Both the position numbers and the translations under genes were made by a program. Source: an uncultured Acidobacteriota bacterium (GTDB lineage: Bacteria > Acidobacteriota > Terriglobia > Bryobacterales > Bryobacteraceae). From it: a stretch of 64,000 nt of DNA. Shown here one piece after another: positions 47,799 to 55,726 of this stretch. The stretch lies in the NCBI GenBank assembly GCA_902826685.1, contig CADEFT010000025.1, forward strand, positions 49,840 to 113,839, given 5' to 3'. Numbering within the stretch: position 1 is the first letter of the stretch; each line of letters starts with the position of its first letter. The notes below the pieces were generated by a model. The model did not search any database. It worked only from the letters and a program-made list of their open reading frames with translations, and was not told where the DNA came from.

Positions 47799-49481
47799 AT
47801 GCTGGTCGAACTGATCGTGGAGAACTACGCCGTCATTGACCGCCTGCGGGTGCGCTTTCACGCGGGCTTCAACGTGCTGACCGGCGAGACCGGCAGCGGC
47901 AAGTCGATTCTGGTGGGCGCGCTGGGGCTGCTGTTCGGCGGCCGGGCGGCGGCGGAGATGGTGCGCGGCGGCAGCGATCGCGCCCGCATTTCGGGCATCT
48001 TCGAACTGCCGGAATCGGGCGGACTGCGCGCCAAGCTTGAGGAAGCGGGTCTTGCCGCCGAGGATGGAGAATTGCTGCTGGAGCGCGAGATTCTGCCCAA
48101 CGGCAAATCGCGCGCCTTCGCCGCCAGCCGCCCGGTGACGGCCGGCCTGCTCAAGGAAATCGCGCCCTACCTGGGCGACATACACGGGCAGCACGATCAA
48201 CAGCTCCTCTTTGATAGAGACGCGCAACTGGACGTTTTAGACGATTTCGCCCGGCTCGAAATTCCCATGGCGGCTACGGCCGGTTCGCACGGCCTGTGGC
48301 GGCAGGCGCGCGCGGCGCTCGAAGATCTCGACCGTACCGAACAGGAACGGACCCGATTATCCGATTTATGGGCGCATCAGGTCAAGGAAATCGAGGCCGT
48401 GTCTCCCAAGGCGGGCGAAGATGAGACGCTGAACCTGGAGCGGCGGCGGCTGCAGAACGTTTCGAAACTGGAAGAGAACGCGTCGGCGGCCTACCAGTCC
48501 CTGTACGATTCGCCCCAGTCGGCGCTGGCGCAGATTCGGACGGCGCGCAAGCGCGTGGACGAACTCGGCCGCATCGACGAGGCGGCGATGAAGCCGCTGC
48601 TCGAATCGATGCGCGCGGCCGAAATCGCGCTGGAGGAAACCTCGTTCGCGTTGCGCGATTACGTGGGCGATCTGGAAGCCGACCCGGCGCGCCTCGATCA
48701 CCTGGAAGGGCGGCTGGCGGCGATCGAGCGACTCAAGCGCAAGTACGGTCCGGCGATCGCCGATATCCTGGCTTTCTACGACACCACGCGCCGCAATCTG
48801 GATACGGCGGAGAACGCCGAAGCGCGGCGCGCCGGATTGAAAGCGGCCCTCGACGAGCGGGCGGCGGCCTATCGTGACGCGGCGGCACGGCTCAGCGCCG
48901 CCCGCCGCGAAGCCGCAAGGAAGCTCGAAAAGAAAATGGAACGCGAACTGGCGTCGCTGGCCATGGAGCGGGCTCGGTTTCGAGTCGAGTTTTCCGAAGG
49001 TGCGTGGACCGCGCGCGGCTACGACGAAGTGCAGCTGCTGTTTTCGGCCAACGCCGGAGAGGAGCCGAAGCCGCTCGACCGCATTGCCTCGGGCGGCGAG
49101 CTTTCGCGCGTGGCGCTCGCTTTGAAGACCTGCGTGACCGCCGCTTCAAGCGCACCCGAGGGCGTGATGCGCACGCTGGTGTTCGATGAGGTGGACGCGG
49201 GCATCGGCGGCAAGGTGGGCGATACGGTGGGGCGGCGGCTCAAGCAGATCGCCGGCGGCAATCAGGTACTGTGCGTCACGCATCTGGCCCAGATCGCCAG
49301 CTTCGCCGATCGCCACTACGTTGTCGACAAGAAGGAAGTAAAAGGCCGCACCGCCGCAACCATCGAGGAGCGGGCCGGGGACTTGCGCACCGAAGAGATT
49401 GGGCGGATGCTTTCGGGCAGCCTGACGCCGGAGGCGCTGAAGCATGCCGAGCAGTTGATCCGCCAGGCCGCGGCGAAATGA
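47799..49481 (+). CDS. recN: RecN, double-strand-break repair SMC-like ATPase
   Basis: 560 residues. The Walker A is TGETGSGKSILVGAL (about residue 31) and the signature and Walker B are LDRIASGGELSRVALALK and VFDEVDAGIGGKVG near the C terminus. A coiled-coil region (about 160-370) lies between. RecN acts early in recombinational repair. It is divergent from tolQ with effectively no intergenic space. Confidence 0.96.
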   Translation: MLVELIVENYAVIDRLRVRFHAGFNVLTGETGSGKSILVGALGLLFGGRAAAEMVRGGSDRARISGIFELPESGGLRAKLEEAGLAAEDGELLLEREILPNGKSRAFAASRPVTAGLLKEIAPYLGDIHGQHDQQLLFDRDAQLDVLDDFARLEIPMAATAGSHGLWRQARAALEDLDRTEQERTRLSDLWAHQVKEIEAVSPKAGEDETLNLERRRLQNVSKLEENASAAYQSLYDSPQSALAQIRTARKRVDELGRIDEAAMKPLLESMRAAEIALEETSFALRDYVGDLEADPARLDHLEGRLAAIERLKRKYGPAIADILAFYDTTRRNLDTAENAEARRAGLKAALDERAAAYRDAAARLSAARREAARKLEKKMERELASLAMERARFRVEFSEGAWTARGYDEVQLLFSANAGEEPKPLDRIASGGELSRVALALKTCVTAASSAPEGVMRTLVFDEVDAGIGGKVGDTVGRRLKQIAGGNQVLCVTHLAQIASFADRHYVVDKKEVKGRTAATIEERAGDLRTEEIGRMLSGSLTPEALKHAEQLIRQAAAK

Positions 49482-49490
49482 GCGGGGTAA

Positions 49491-49706
49491 GGGCAACCGG
49501 GCGGCCGGCCCGAGTTCAATGACGCCGGTCGCGAGCTGGTTGACTGTCATTTCCGCCGCGGAATGGGGCAGCTGGGCGGCAACAACCACCGATTGCTTTG
49601 CTGCGTGAGTTGGGAGTTGCGGCGGCTATTCTTTCGCGCGCTATTGACTCATGAAGACTATGACCGGGTGAATGTGGAGGCAGGACGGCGGAAGATAACA
49701 GGTTGA
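49491..49706 (+). pseudogene. Degenerate HigB-like toxin remnant
   Basis: An uninterrupted frame without a convincing start codon, just after recN. It reads LGGNNHRLLCCVSW ... FFRALLTHEDYDRVNVE. The HigB family has the same order, GGNxYRL, then an aromatic/hydrophobic strand, then THxEYD. Only the C-terminal half is recognisable; there is no clean N terminus. The upstream piece (FNDAGRELVDCHFRRGM) is compatible with the weaker middle of the family. Confidence 0.5.
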
Positions 49707-49831
49707 TCGAGTTGATCGAGCGCCTGGTGGACGACTATGACGAACGGCGTATGAAGGGCCGCCTGGAAGCATTGAAGCCTTTGGCATTGGTGGGGCATTT
49801 GATGCAGGAGGGCGGGCTGAAGCAGATAGAC
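49703..49831 (+). pseudogene. Degenerate HigA-like antitoxin remnant
   Basis: Overlaps the toxin remnant by 4 bases in the frame expected for a coupled antitoxin. It reads IELIERLVDDYDERR ... ALVGHLMQEGGLKQID, matching the HigA opening LxxLxxDYE and LMxExGLxQxDL. After that the sequence no longer resembles the helix-turn-helix core (SRGASAFPSRCF), and the DUF1501 gene's end lies ahead. It looks truncated. Confidence 0.5.
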
Positions 49832-49879
49832 TCGCGCGGCGCTTCGGCCTTCCCCTCACGATGTTTTTTAGTTGACCGC

Positions 49880-51310
49880 CTACGCCAGAATCGGCCGCAC
49901 CACCTTGCCATGAATATCCGTCAGCCGGAAATGCCGCCCCTGGAACTTGAACGTCAGCTTGGTGTGATCGACGCCCAGGCAGTGCAGCAACGTGGCGTGC
50001 AAGTCATGCACATCCACCGGATCGTTCACGATGTTGTAGCTGAAATCGTCCGTCTCGCCGAAAGTGACGCCCGGTTTCAGACCGCCCCCGGCCATCCACA
50101 TGGTGAAGCAGCGCGGATGATGATCGCGCCCGTAGTCGTCTTCGGTCAGCTTGCCCTGGCAATAGACGGTGCGCCCGAATTCGCCGCCCCAGACCACCAG
50201 CGTATCGTCCAGTAAGCCGCGCTCCTTCAAATCGGTGATCAGCGCCGCCGAAGCCTGATCCATATCGCGGCACTGTCCGGGAATGTGCTTCGGCAGCTTG
50301 TTGTGCTGATCCCAGCCGCGGTGAAACAACTGGATGAAACGCACGCCGCGCTCGGCCAGGCGCCGCGCCAGCAGGCAGTTGGCGGCGAAGGACCCGGGCC
50401 GCCGCGATTCGGTGCCATACATCTCGAAGATGCGATCGGGCTCCTTCGATACGTCGATCAGATCGGGCACCGAACTCTGCATCCGGAACGCCATCTCATA
50501 CTGCGCCACGCGGGTGGCGATTTCCGGGTCGCCGTAATCGGCGAGTTTCATGTTGTTCAACTCGCTCAACTCGTCGATGAAGCGGCGGCGCGAACCGGCA
50601 TCGATGCCTTCGGGGTTCTTGATGTGCAACACCGGATCGCCCACCGACCGGAACTTCACGCCCTGATACCGCGTGGGCAGGAAGCCCGAGCCCCACAACC
50701 GGTCGTACAGCGGCTGATCGGAGGGGTTACCCGTGCCCTGCGAGATCATGACCACGAACGCCGGCAGATCCTTGTTCTCACTGCCGAGTCCATAGGCAAG
50801 CCACGATCCGATCGACGGCCGGCCGGCGAGTATGAAGCCGGTCTGGAAGAACGTCACCGCCGGATCGTGATTGATCGCGTCGGTGTGCATCGACTTGATG
50901 AACGTGAGTTGATCGGCCATGCCGGCGAGCTTCGGCAGCAGCTCGCTGAACCACGCTCCCGATTGGCCGTGCTGGGCGAACTTGTACATGGTCGGCGCGA
51001 TGGGAAAGCTGGTCTGGGTGGCCGTCATGCCGGTGAGCCGCTGGCCCTGGCGCACCGAATCCGGCAGATCCTTGCCGCGCATGCCGCTCAGCGCGGGCTT
51101 CCAGTCGAACATGTCAAGCTGCGACGGGCCACCCGATTGGAACAGATAGATCACGCGCTTGGCCTTGGGCGCGAAATGGGGCAGCCCGGGGAAGGTATCG
51201 GTTTCGGCCGCGCCGAGGTCGCCTTTCAACAGACTGGCAAGCGCCGGAATGCCGAGCGTGGCACTGGCGCGCGAGAAGAAATAGCGGCGTGTTTTGAGCA
51301 GTCCGTCCAT
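49880..51310 (-). CDS. DUF1501 family protein, Tat-like signal (copy 2)
   Basis: 476 residues. N-terminal TRRYFFSRASATLGIPALASLL resembles a Tat signal. DUF1501 landmarks: YLFQSGGPSQLDMFDWKP, MHTDAINHDPAVTFFQTGF, GGEFGRTVYCQG, DHHPRCFTMWMAGGGLKPG and FRLTDIHGKVVRPIL. Very similar throughout to the protein at 15791-17209. It follows the PSD1 gene by four bases, in the same gene order as the first pair. Confidence 0.92.
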   Translation of the reverse strand: MDGLLKTRRYFFSRASATLGIPALASLLKGDLGAAETDTFPGLPHFAPKAKRVIYLFQSGGPSQLDMFDWKPALSGMRGKDLPDSVRQGQRLTGMTATQTSFPIAPTMYKFAQHGQSGAWFSELLPKLAGMADQLTFIKSMHTDAINHDPAVTFFQTGFILAGRPSIGSWLAYGLGSENKDLPAFVVMISQGTGNPSDQPLYDRLWGSGFLPTRYQGVKFRSVGDPVLHIKNPEGIDAGSRRRFIDELSELNNMKLADYGDPEIATRVAQYEMAFRMQSSVPDLIDVSKEPDRIFEMYGTESRRPGSFAANCLLARRLAERGVRFIQLFHRGWDQHNKLPKHIPGQCRDMDQASAALITDLKERGLLDDTLVVWGGEFGRTVYCQGKLTEDDYGRDHHPRCFTMWMAGGGLKPGVTFGETDDFSYNIVNDPVDVHDLHATLLHCLGVDHTKLTFKFQGRHFRLTDIHGKVVRPILA

Positions 51311-51314
51311 ATCT

Positions 51315-54300
51315 CTACTCCTTGGTCACCGTTTCATCGAGATTCAGAATCAGGCTGGCCACGGTGGCGTAGGCGGCCAATTCCTGTTGGTTCAGAGTGG
51401 AATCGGCCGGCGATTCTCCTTGAGCCAGCAAGGCGGCGGCGGCTTTCGGGTCGCTCTGATAGCGATCGAGATTGCGCTGGAAGCTGGCTTTGAGAACGGA
51501 CGCCTCGCGATCGGCGGGCTGGCGTGCGGCCGCCAGACGGAACCCATAGCCGATGCGGGCCTCGGCCGTCGTGCCGCCTTCGCGCATCATGCGCTCGGCC
51601 ATCTTGCGCGCGGCTTCGAGGTAGGTTTCATCGTTCATCAGCGTCAGGGCCTGCAGCGGCGTATTGGTGCGATTCTCACGCACCGTGCACGTTTCGCGGC
51701 CCGCCGAATCGAACGTCATCAAGCCCGGCGGCGGAACCGCGCGCTTCCAATAGGTATACATGCCGCGGCGATAAAGCGCCTCGCCGTGATCGCGCGCGTA
51801 GTCGGCGCCGCCCGCCAACTCCGTCCAAAGGCCCTTCGGCTGGTATGGCTTCACCGAAGGTCCACCCAGCTTTTCCACCAGCAGCCCGGAAGCGGCCAGC
51901 GCCTGATCGCGCACCATTTCCGGCGCCAGGCGGAACCGCGAGCCGCGCGCCAGCAGCCGGTTTTCCGGATCGCGCTGCAACAATTCGGGCGTGGCCTTCG
52001 ACGATTGCCGGTAGGCGGCGCTGGTGACGATTGTCTTCATCATCGCCTTCACGTCCCACCCGGTGCGGACGAACTCCGTCGCCAGCCAGTCGAGCAGCTC
52101 CGGATGCACGGGCCATTCGCCCTGGGAACCGAAATCCTCCACCGTCTTGACGATGCCGGTGCCGAAAATCATCTGCCAATAGCGATTGACCGTGACGCGC
52201 GCGGTCAACGGGTGACTGCCGGAAACCAGCCAGCGCGCCAGGCCCAGCCGGTCCACGGGAGCGTCGGAAGGAAGCGGCGGCAATGCCTTCGGCACCCCGC
52301 GCGAAACCCGTTCTCCCGGCCGGTCATACTGGCCGCGATTCAAAACAAACGTCGGTGTGGGCGCCGATTTTTCCTGCATGACCATCACCGTCGGCAGGCT
52401 GTCGACGAACAGTTCGCGCTGCTTGGCCAGCAGGTTTCGACTCGCCCACGCCTCGCGGATCGGCGCCGGGGCGTACTGATCGAGGAAGCACCATTCGATC
52501 TTGTCCGCCTGAGCGCGTGTGCGTGCACCGGAGGCGACGCCCACCAGTTCGTTCACCGGCGCGGAGGTGGCGAGAACCGCCGCTTGAGCGGGCGTCAGCG
52601 CGGCGTCGTAGATCCGCACGTCGTCCAACTCGCCCTCAAACCGGAATCCCTGGCCCGCGCCCAGCCGCAGCGGGTGTTTCGAGACAAAGTCCTGGTTCAA
52701 ATCGTCGACGATGTACTTCAGCCTGGCGCGTTCCCCATTGATATAGAGGCGCAAACCGTCGGCGGTGCGTGTGCCGGTGTAGGTCATGGCCACATGCGTC
52801 CATTGGTTCAGCGGCACCGCCTGTTCGGTTTCCACGCGCAGGCAGTCGTCGAGCCATCGCACAATCAGGTTGGCCTGCAATTTCCCGTTCTTGAGATAGA
52901 GTCCATAGCCGGCCTGCTCTTCGACGTCTTCCCCGCGCGAGACGATGGCGCTGTCGCCCGAAGAAGGTTTCACCCAGGCGGCCAGCGTGAACTTGCTGTA
53001 CATGCCGTATTTGCCGATGTCGCCCGCTTCGACGAAGCGCTTGCCGTCGAGCGATAGCGCCTGGCCGTATTTGCCGGCCTGAAAAGCTGCCTCGCCGCCT
53101 TGCAGTTTGCCCGGCGCTTCGCCATCCAATTTGTAATGGGCGGCCATGTAGGCATGGGGCGCCCAGTCGATGAACTGGCCGCGATCCACGCCGCGCTCCC
53201 ATTGCGCTTGCGCGCTCTTGCGCTCCTCATACAGACGCTCGAAACGGGTATCGGCTTTGTTGAGATCGGCTTCGATCGCCGCGAGCTTCGCTTCCTGGCT
53301 CGCCGTGGGCGCAGGGATCAGCGGCGGCGAATTCCCGTACTTGAACACCTTGCCCTTTTCCGGAATGTTGTTAAAGAACCCGAAAAAGCTGTAGAACTCC
53401 TTCTGTTGGAGCGGGTCGTACTTGTGATCGTGACAGCGGCTGCAGGCGAGCGTGAGCCCCATCCAAACGGTGGAAGTGGTATCGACGCGATCGACGCCAT
53501 ATTCCACCAGAAATTCTTCCGCGATGCTGCCGCCTTCGCCATTGCCGCGATGGTTGCGGTTGAAGCCGGTGGCGATGATCTGGTCGCGCCGCGCATTCGG
53601 CAGCAGGTCGCCGCCAAGCTGTTCGACGGTGAACTGGTCGAAGCGCATGTTCTTGTTGAACGCTTCGATCACCCAGTCGCGCCAGCGCCACATGAACCGT
53701 TCGGCGTCGGTCTGGTATCCATTCGTATCGGCGTAGCGCGCCGCGTCGAGCCAACGAACGGCCATGCGCTCGCCATAGCGCGGCGATTCGAGCAGCCGCG
53801 CCACCACCTTCTCATAGGCGTCCTGCGACGTGTCGTTGACGAAAGCATCCACCTCTTGGGGCGTGGGCCCGATGCCGGTGAGGTCGAACGAGACACGGCG
53901 GATCAGCGTGGCGCGGCTGGCTTCGGGCGATGGTTTCAACCCTTCCTTGTCGAGCCGCGCGAGGATGAACCGGTCGATGTCGTTCTTGGCCCAGGAGGAG
54001 TTCGAGACCTTCGGGAGTTCGGGCCGCACCGGGGCGATGAAAGACCAGTGTCCCTGCCACTTGGCGCCCTCGTCGATCCAGGCTTTGATGTTGGCGACAT
54101 CGCGCTCGCTCAGCGTGTTGCCGGTGTGCGCCGGTGGCATGCGGAGCGCTTTGTTCGGCTGCGTAATGCGCTGGTAGAGAACGCTCTTTGAAGCGTCGCC
54201 CGGAACGATCACCGCCCGCGCGCCGGTCTCGGTATCGAGCCGCAGTTTCGCCGCGCGGTTCTTATCGTCCGGTCCGTGGCAGGTGAAACACTTGTCGGAA

Positions 54301-54386
54301 AGCACGGGCCGGATCTCACGGTTGAACTCGACGGCAAAGGCGGGCAAGGCCAGCGCGGCCAGCAGAGGAAACAACTTCGGTGTCAT
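51315..54386 (-). CDS. Secreted PSD1 cytochrome c with DUF1549, LamG-like and DUF1553 domains (copy 2)
   Basis: 1023 residues. Signal peptide, PSCyt1 with CFTCH (near residue 34), DUF1549 with CSRCHDHKYDPLQQKEFY, a LamG-like beta sandwich (KYGMYSKFTLAAWVKPSSGDSAI and GLRLYINGERARL, about 430-600), and DUF1553 with NRYWQMIFGTGIVKTVEDFGSQGEWP. Same domain order as 12761-15787. It is expressed with DUF1501 copy 2; its enzymatic role is unknown. Confidence 0.93.
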   Translation of the reverse strand: MTPKLFPLLAALALPAFAVEFNREIRPVLSDKCFTCHGPDDKNRAAKLRLDTETGARAVIVPGDASKSVLYQRITQPNKALRMPPAHTGNTLSERDVANIKAWIDEGAKWQGHWSFIAPVRPELPKVSNSSWAKNDIDRFILARLDKEGLKPSPEASRATLIRRVSFDLTGIGPTPQEVDAFVNDTSQDAYEKVVARLLESPRYGERMAVRWLDAARYADTNGYQTDAERFMWRWRDWVIEAFNKNMRFDQFTVEQLGGDLLPNARRDQIIATGFNRNHRGNGEGGSIAEEFLVEYGVDRVDTTSTVWMGLTLACSRCHDHKYDPLQQKEFYSFFGFFNNIPEKGKVFKYGNSPPLIPAPTASQEAKLAAIEADLNKADTRFERLYEERKSAQAQWERGVDRGQFIDWAPHAYMAAHYKLDGEAPGKLQGGEAAFQAGKYGQALSLDGKRFVEAGDIGKYGMYSKFTLAAWVKPSSGDSAIVSRGEDVEEQAGYGLYLKNGKLQANLIVRWLDDCLRVETEQAVPLNQWTHVAMTYTGTRTADGLRLYINGERARLKYIVDDLNQDFVSKHPLRLGAGQGFRFEGELDDVRIYDAALTPAQAAVLATSAPVNELVGVASGARTRAQADKIEWCFLDQYAPAPIREAWASRNLLAKQRELFVDSLPTVMVMQEKSAPTPTFVLNRGQYDRPGERVSRGVPKALPPLPSDAPVDRLGLARWLVSGSHPLTARVTVNRYWQMIFGTGIVKTVEDFGSQGEWPVHPELLDWLATEFVRTGWDVKAMMKTIVTSAAYRQSSKATPELLQRDPENRLLARGSRFRLAPEMVRDQALAASGLLVEKLGGPSVKPYQPKGLWTELAGGADYARDHGEALYRRGMYTYWKRAVPPPGLMTFDSAGRETCTVRENRTNTPLQALTLMNDETYLEAARKMAERMMREGGTTAEARIGYGFRLAAARQPADREASVLKASFQRNLDRYQSDPKAAAALLAQGESPADSTLNQQELAAYATVASLILNLDETVTKE

Positions 54387-54462
54387 CGGTTGGGGAGGCC
54401 CTCTCTACGATTGTTACAGATATCGGAAAACAGGGTGGTGCGTCAACCGTGCCGCCAGGACA

Positions 54463-55653
54463 TTACATCACGACCGATCCGGTTTGCGAAGTGTCATAGC
54501 CAGCCAGGACCTCCAGTTTCCTCCGCAGCGCCGCCCGCTGGAGCACATCGAGAAACGCCTTGACGGCGGGAAGTGCCGCGGTCCGGCGGCGCATGACCAG
54601 ATCGTAGCGCTCACCGTGCAACGGCACGAAATCGAGATGGAAGGTTTGCGCGGCGGAACGGGTGGCAAGGCAGGTATCGGCCTCGCCGGTTAGAACGCAA
54701 TAGGCGGCCGCCAGGTGCCCAAACGACACCTTGTCGTAGCCGGCCACGCGCGCGGCGTCCACGCCCGCCTTTTCGAGCAGCTTGTCGAGCAAGGCGCGAC
54801 TGCCCGAACCCGGCTCCCGGTTGGCCATTCGAATGCCCTTGCGTGCTAGGTCTTCCGGCTTCCGGATCTCTTTCGGATTGCCGGCCGCCACGACGAAGCC
54901 TTCCTCCCAGCGGGCAAACGTGACGACGGCGAGGTCCTCATCCGGGAATTGCTTTCGCAGGAACGGCAGGTTGAACTCGCCTGTCTTCTGATCTTCCAGG
55001 TGCGACCCGGCGATGTGCACCTTGCCCTCCACCATCCAACTCAAAGCGAGTCTGCTCGAAGCCCCGGCCGTCACCACTTCCACGCCGCTGACCTTCTCCA
55101 CCATGCGCGAAAGCAAGCCCGTGGCCGGATCGCAGCCCGCCAGCACGATGCGTTTCTGAGCGGCTTCGTCCTTGGCGAACACCAGCAGGCCGGCGCGCCC
55201 CTTGGTCCGGCTGGTGGTCTTGACGACGCCATCGGCTTCGGGCATGTAATAAGGAGATGCGCTGACGGGTACACCGACCCAGCGGGCGCCGATCTGGCAG
55301 ATGCGTACCGGCTGGCCTTTGGAAGGAGGCTCCGCGCTCAACACTTCCGCCGCCAGCGCTTCGGCCCCGGCCGCCGGCTCCTCCCGCAGCGAAAACAGCT
55401 CGTCCACGGTGACTTCCAACTGGCGGGCGAGATTCAACGCGACTTCCGTGTTGGGCACGTACGTTCCGGCCTCGATCGCATAGATGGTCTGGCGGCTGAC
55501 GTTGACACGGCGGGCCATGTCCGAGGCGCCTACTCCCCGGCTCTTGCGGATTTGCGCCAGACGATTCTCGACACGTACTTTCACGATGCCGCTCGCCGCG
55601 CCGGCGGCCTTGAGAACCTCATCCAGCAGCACGCCTTCATAGGTCGTCTCCAT
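54463..55653 (-). CDS. XRE helix-turn-helix / periplasmic-binding-protein-like regulator
   Basis: 396 residues if ATG 55653 is used. An XRE domain (about 26-88; LAQIRKSRGVGASDMARRVNVSRQTIYAIEAG) is fused to a PBP-like ligand domain of the PF12727 class (about 110-390; VLAGCDPATGLLSRMVE, ANREPGSGSRALLDKLLEKAG). Such proteins sense molybdate or molybdopterin-related ligands. The first 23 residues (TYEGVLLDEVLKAAG) look like a piece of a molybdopterin oxidoreductase rather than part of a regulator. GTG 55584 would skip it. Confidence 0.85.
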   Translation of the reverse strand: METTYEGVLLDEVLKAAGAASGIVKVRVENRLAQIRKSRGVGASDMARRVNVSRQTIYAIEAGTYVPNTEVALNLARQLEVTVDELFSLREEPAAGAEALAAEVLSAEPPSKGQPVRICQIGARWVGVPVSASPYYMPEADGVVKTTSRTKGRAGLLVFAKDEAAQKRIVLAGCDPATGLLSRMVEKVSGVEVVTAGASSRLALSWMVEGKVHIAGSHLEDQKTGEFNLPFLRKQFPDEDLAVVTFARWEEGFVVAAGNPKEIRKPEDLARKGIRMANREPGSGSRALLDKLLEKAGVDAARVAGYDKVSFGHLAAAYCVLTGEADTCLATRSAAQTFHLDFVPLHGERYDLVMRRRTAALPAVKAFLDVLQRAALRRKLEVLAGYDTSQTGSVVM

Positions 55654-55726
55654 TCCGTCAGTGGAAAGTTTAGGCGGTCAAACGCGGACGTCGCGTATAC
55701 ATGACTCCCCTATTCTAGCCTTACGG

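Noticed and set aside
49703..50215. Full 170-codon frame after the HigA-like opening
   Set aside because: Only its first ~43 codons look like HigA; from about 49880 the frame runs antisense through the DUF1501 gene and is a shadow.
51294..53057. 587-codon plus-strand frame inside PSD1 copy 2
   Set aside because: Shadow of a conserved minus-strand gene, with Arg/Gln/His-rich content.
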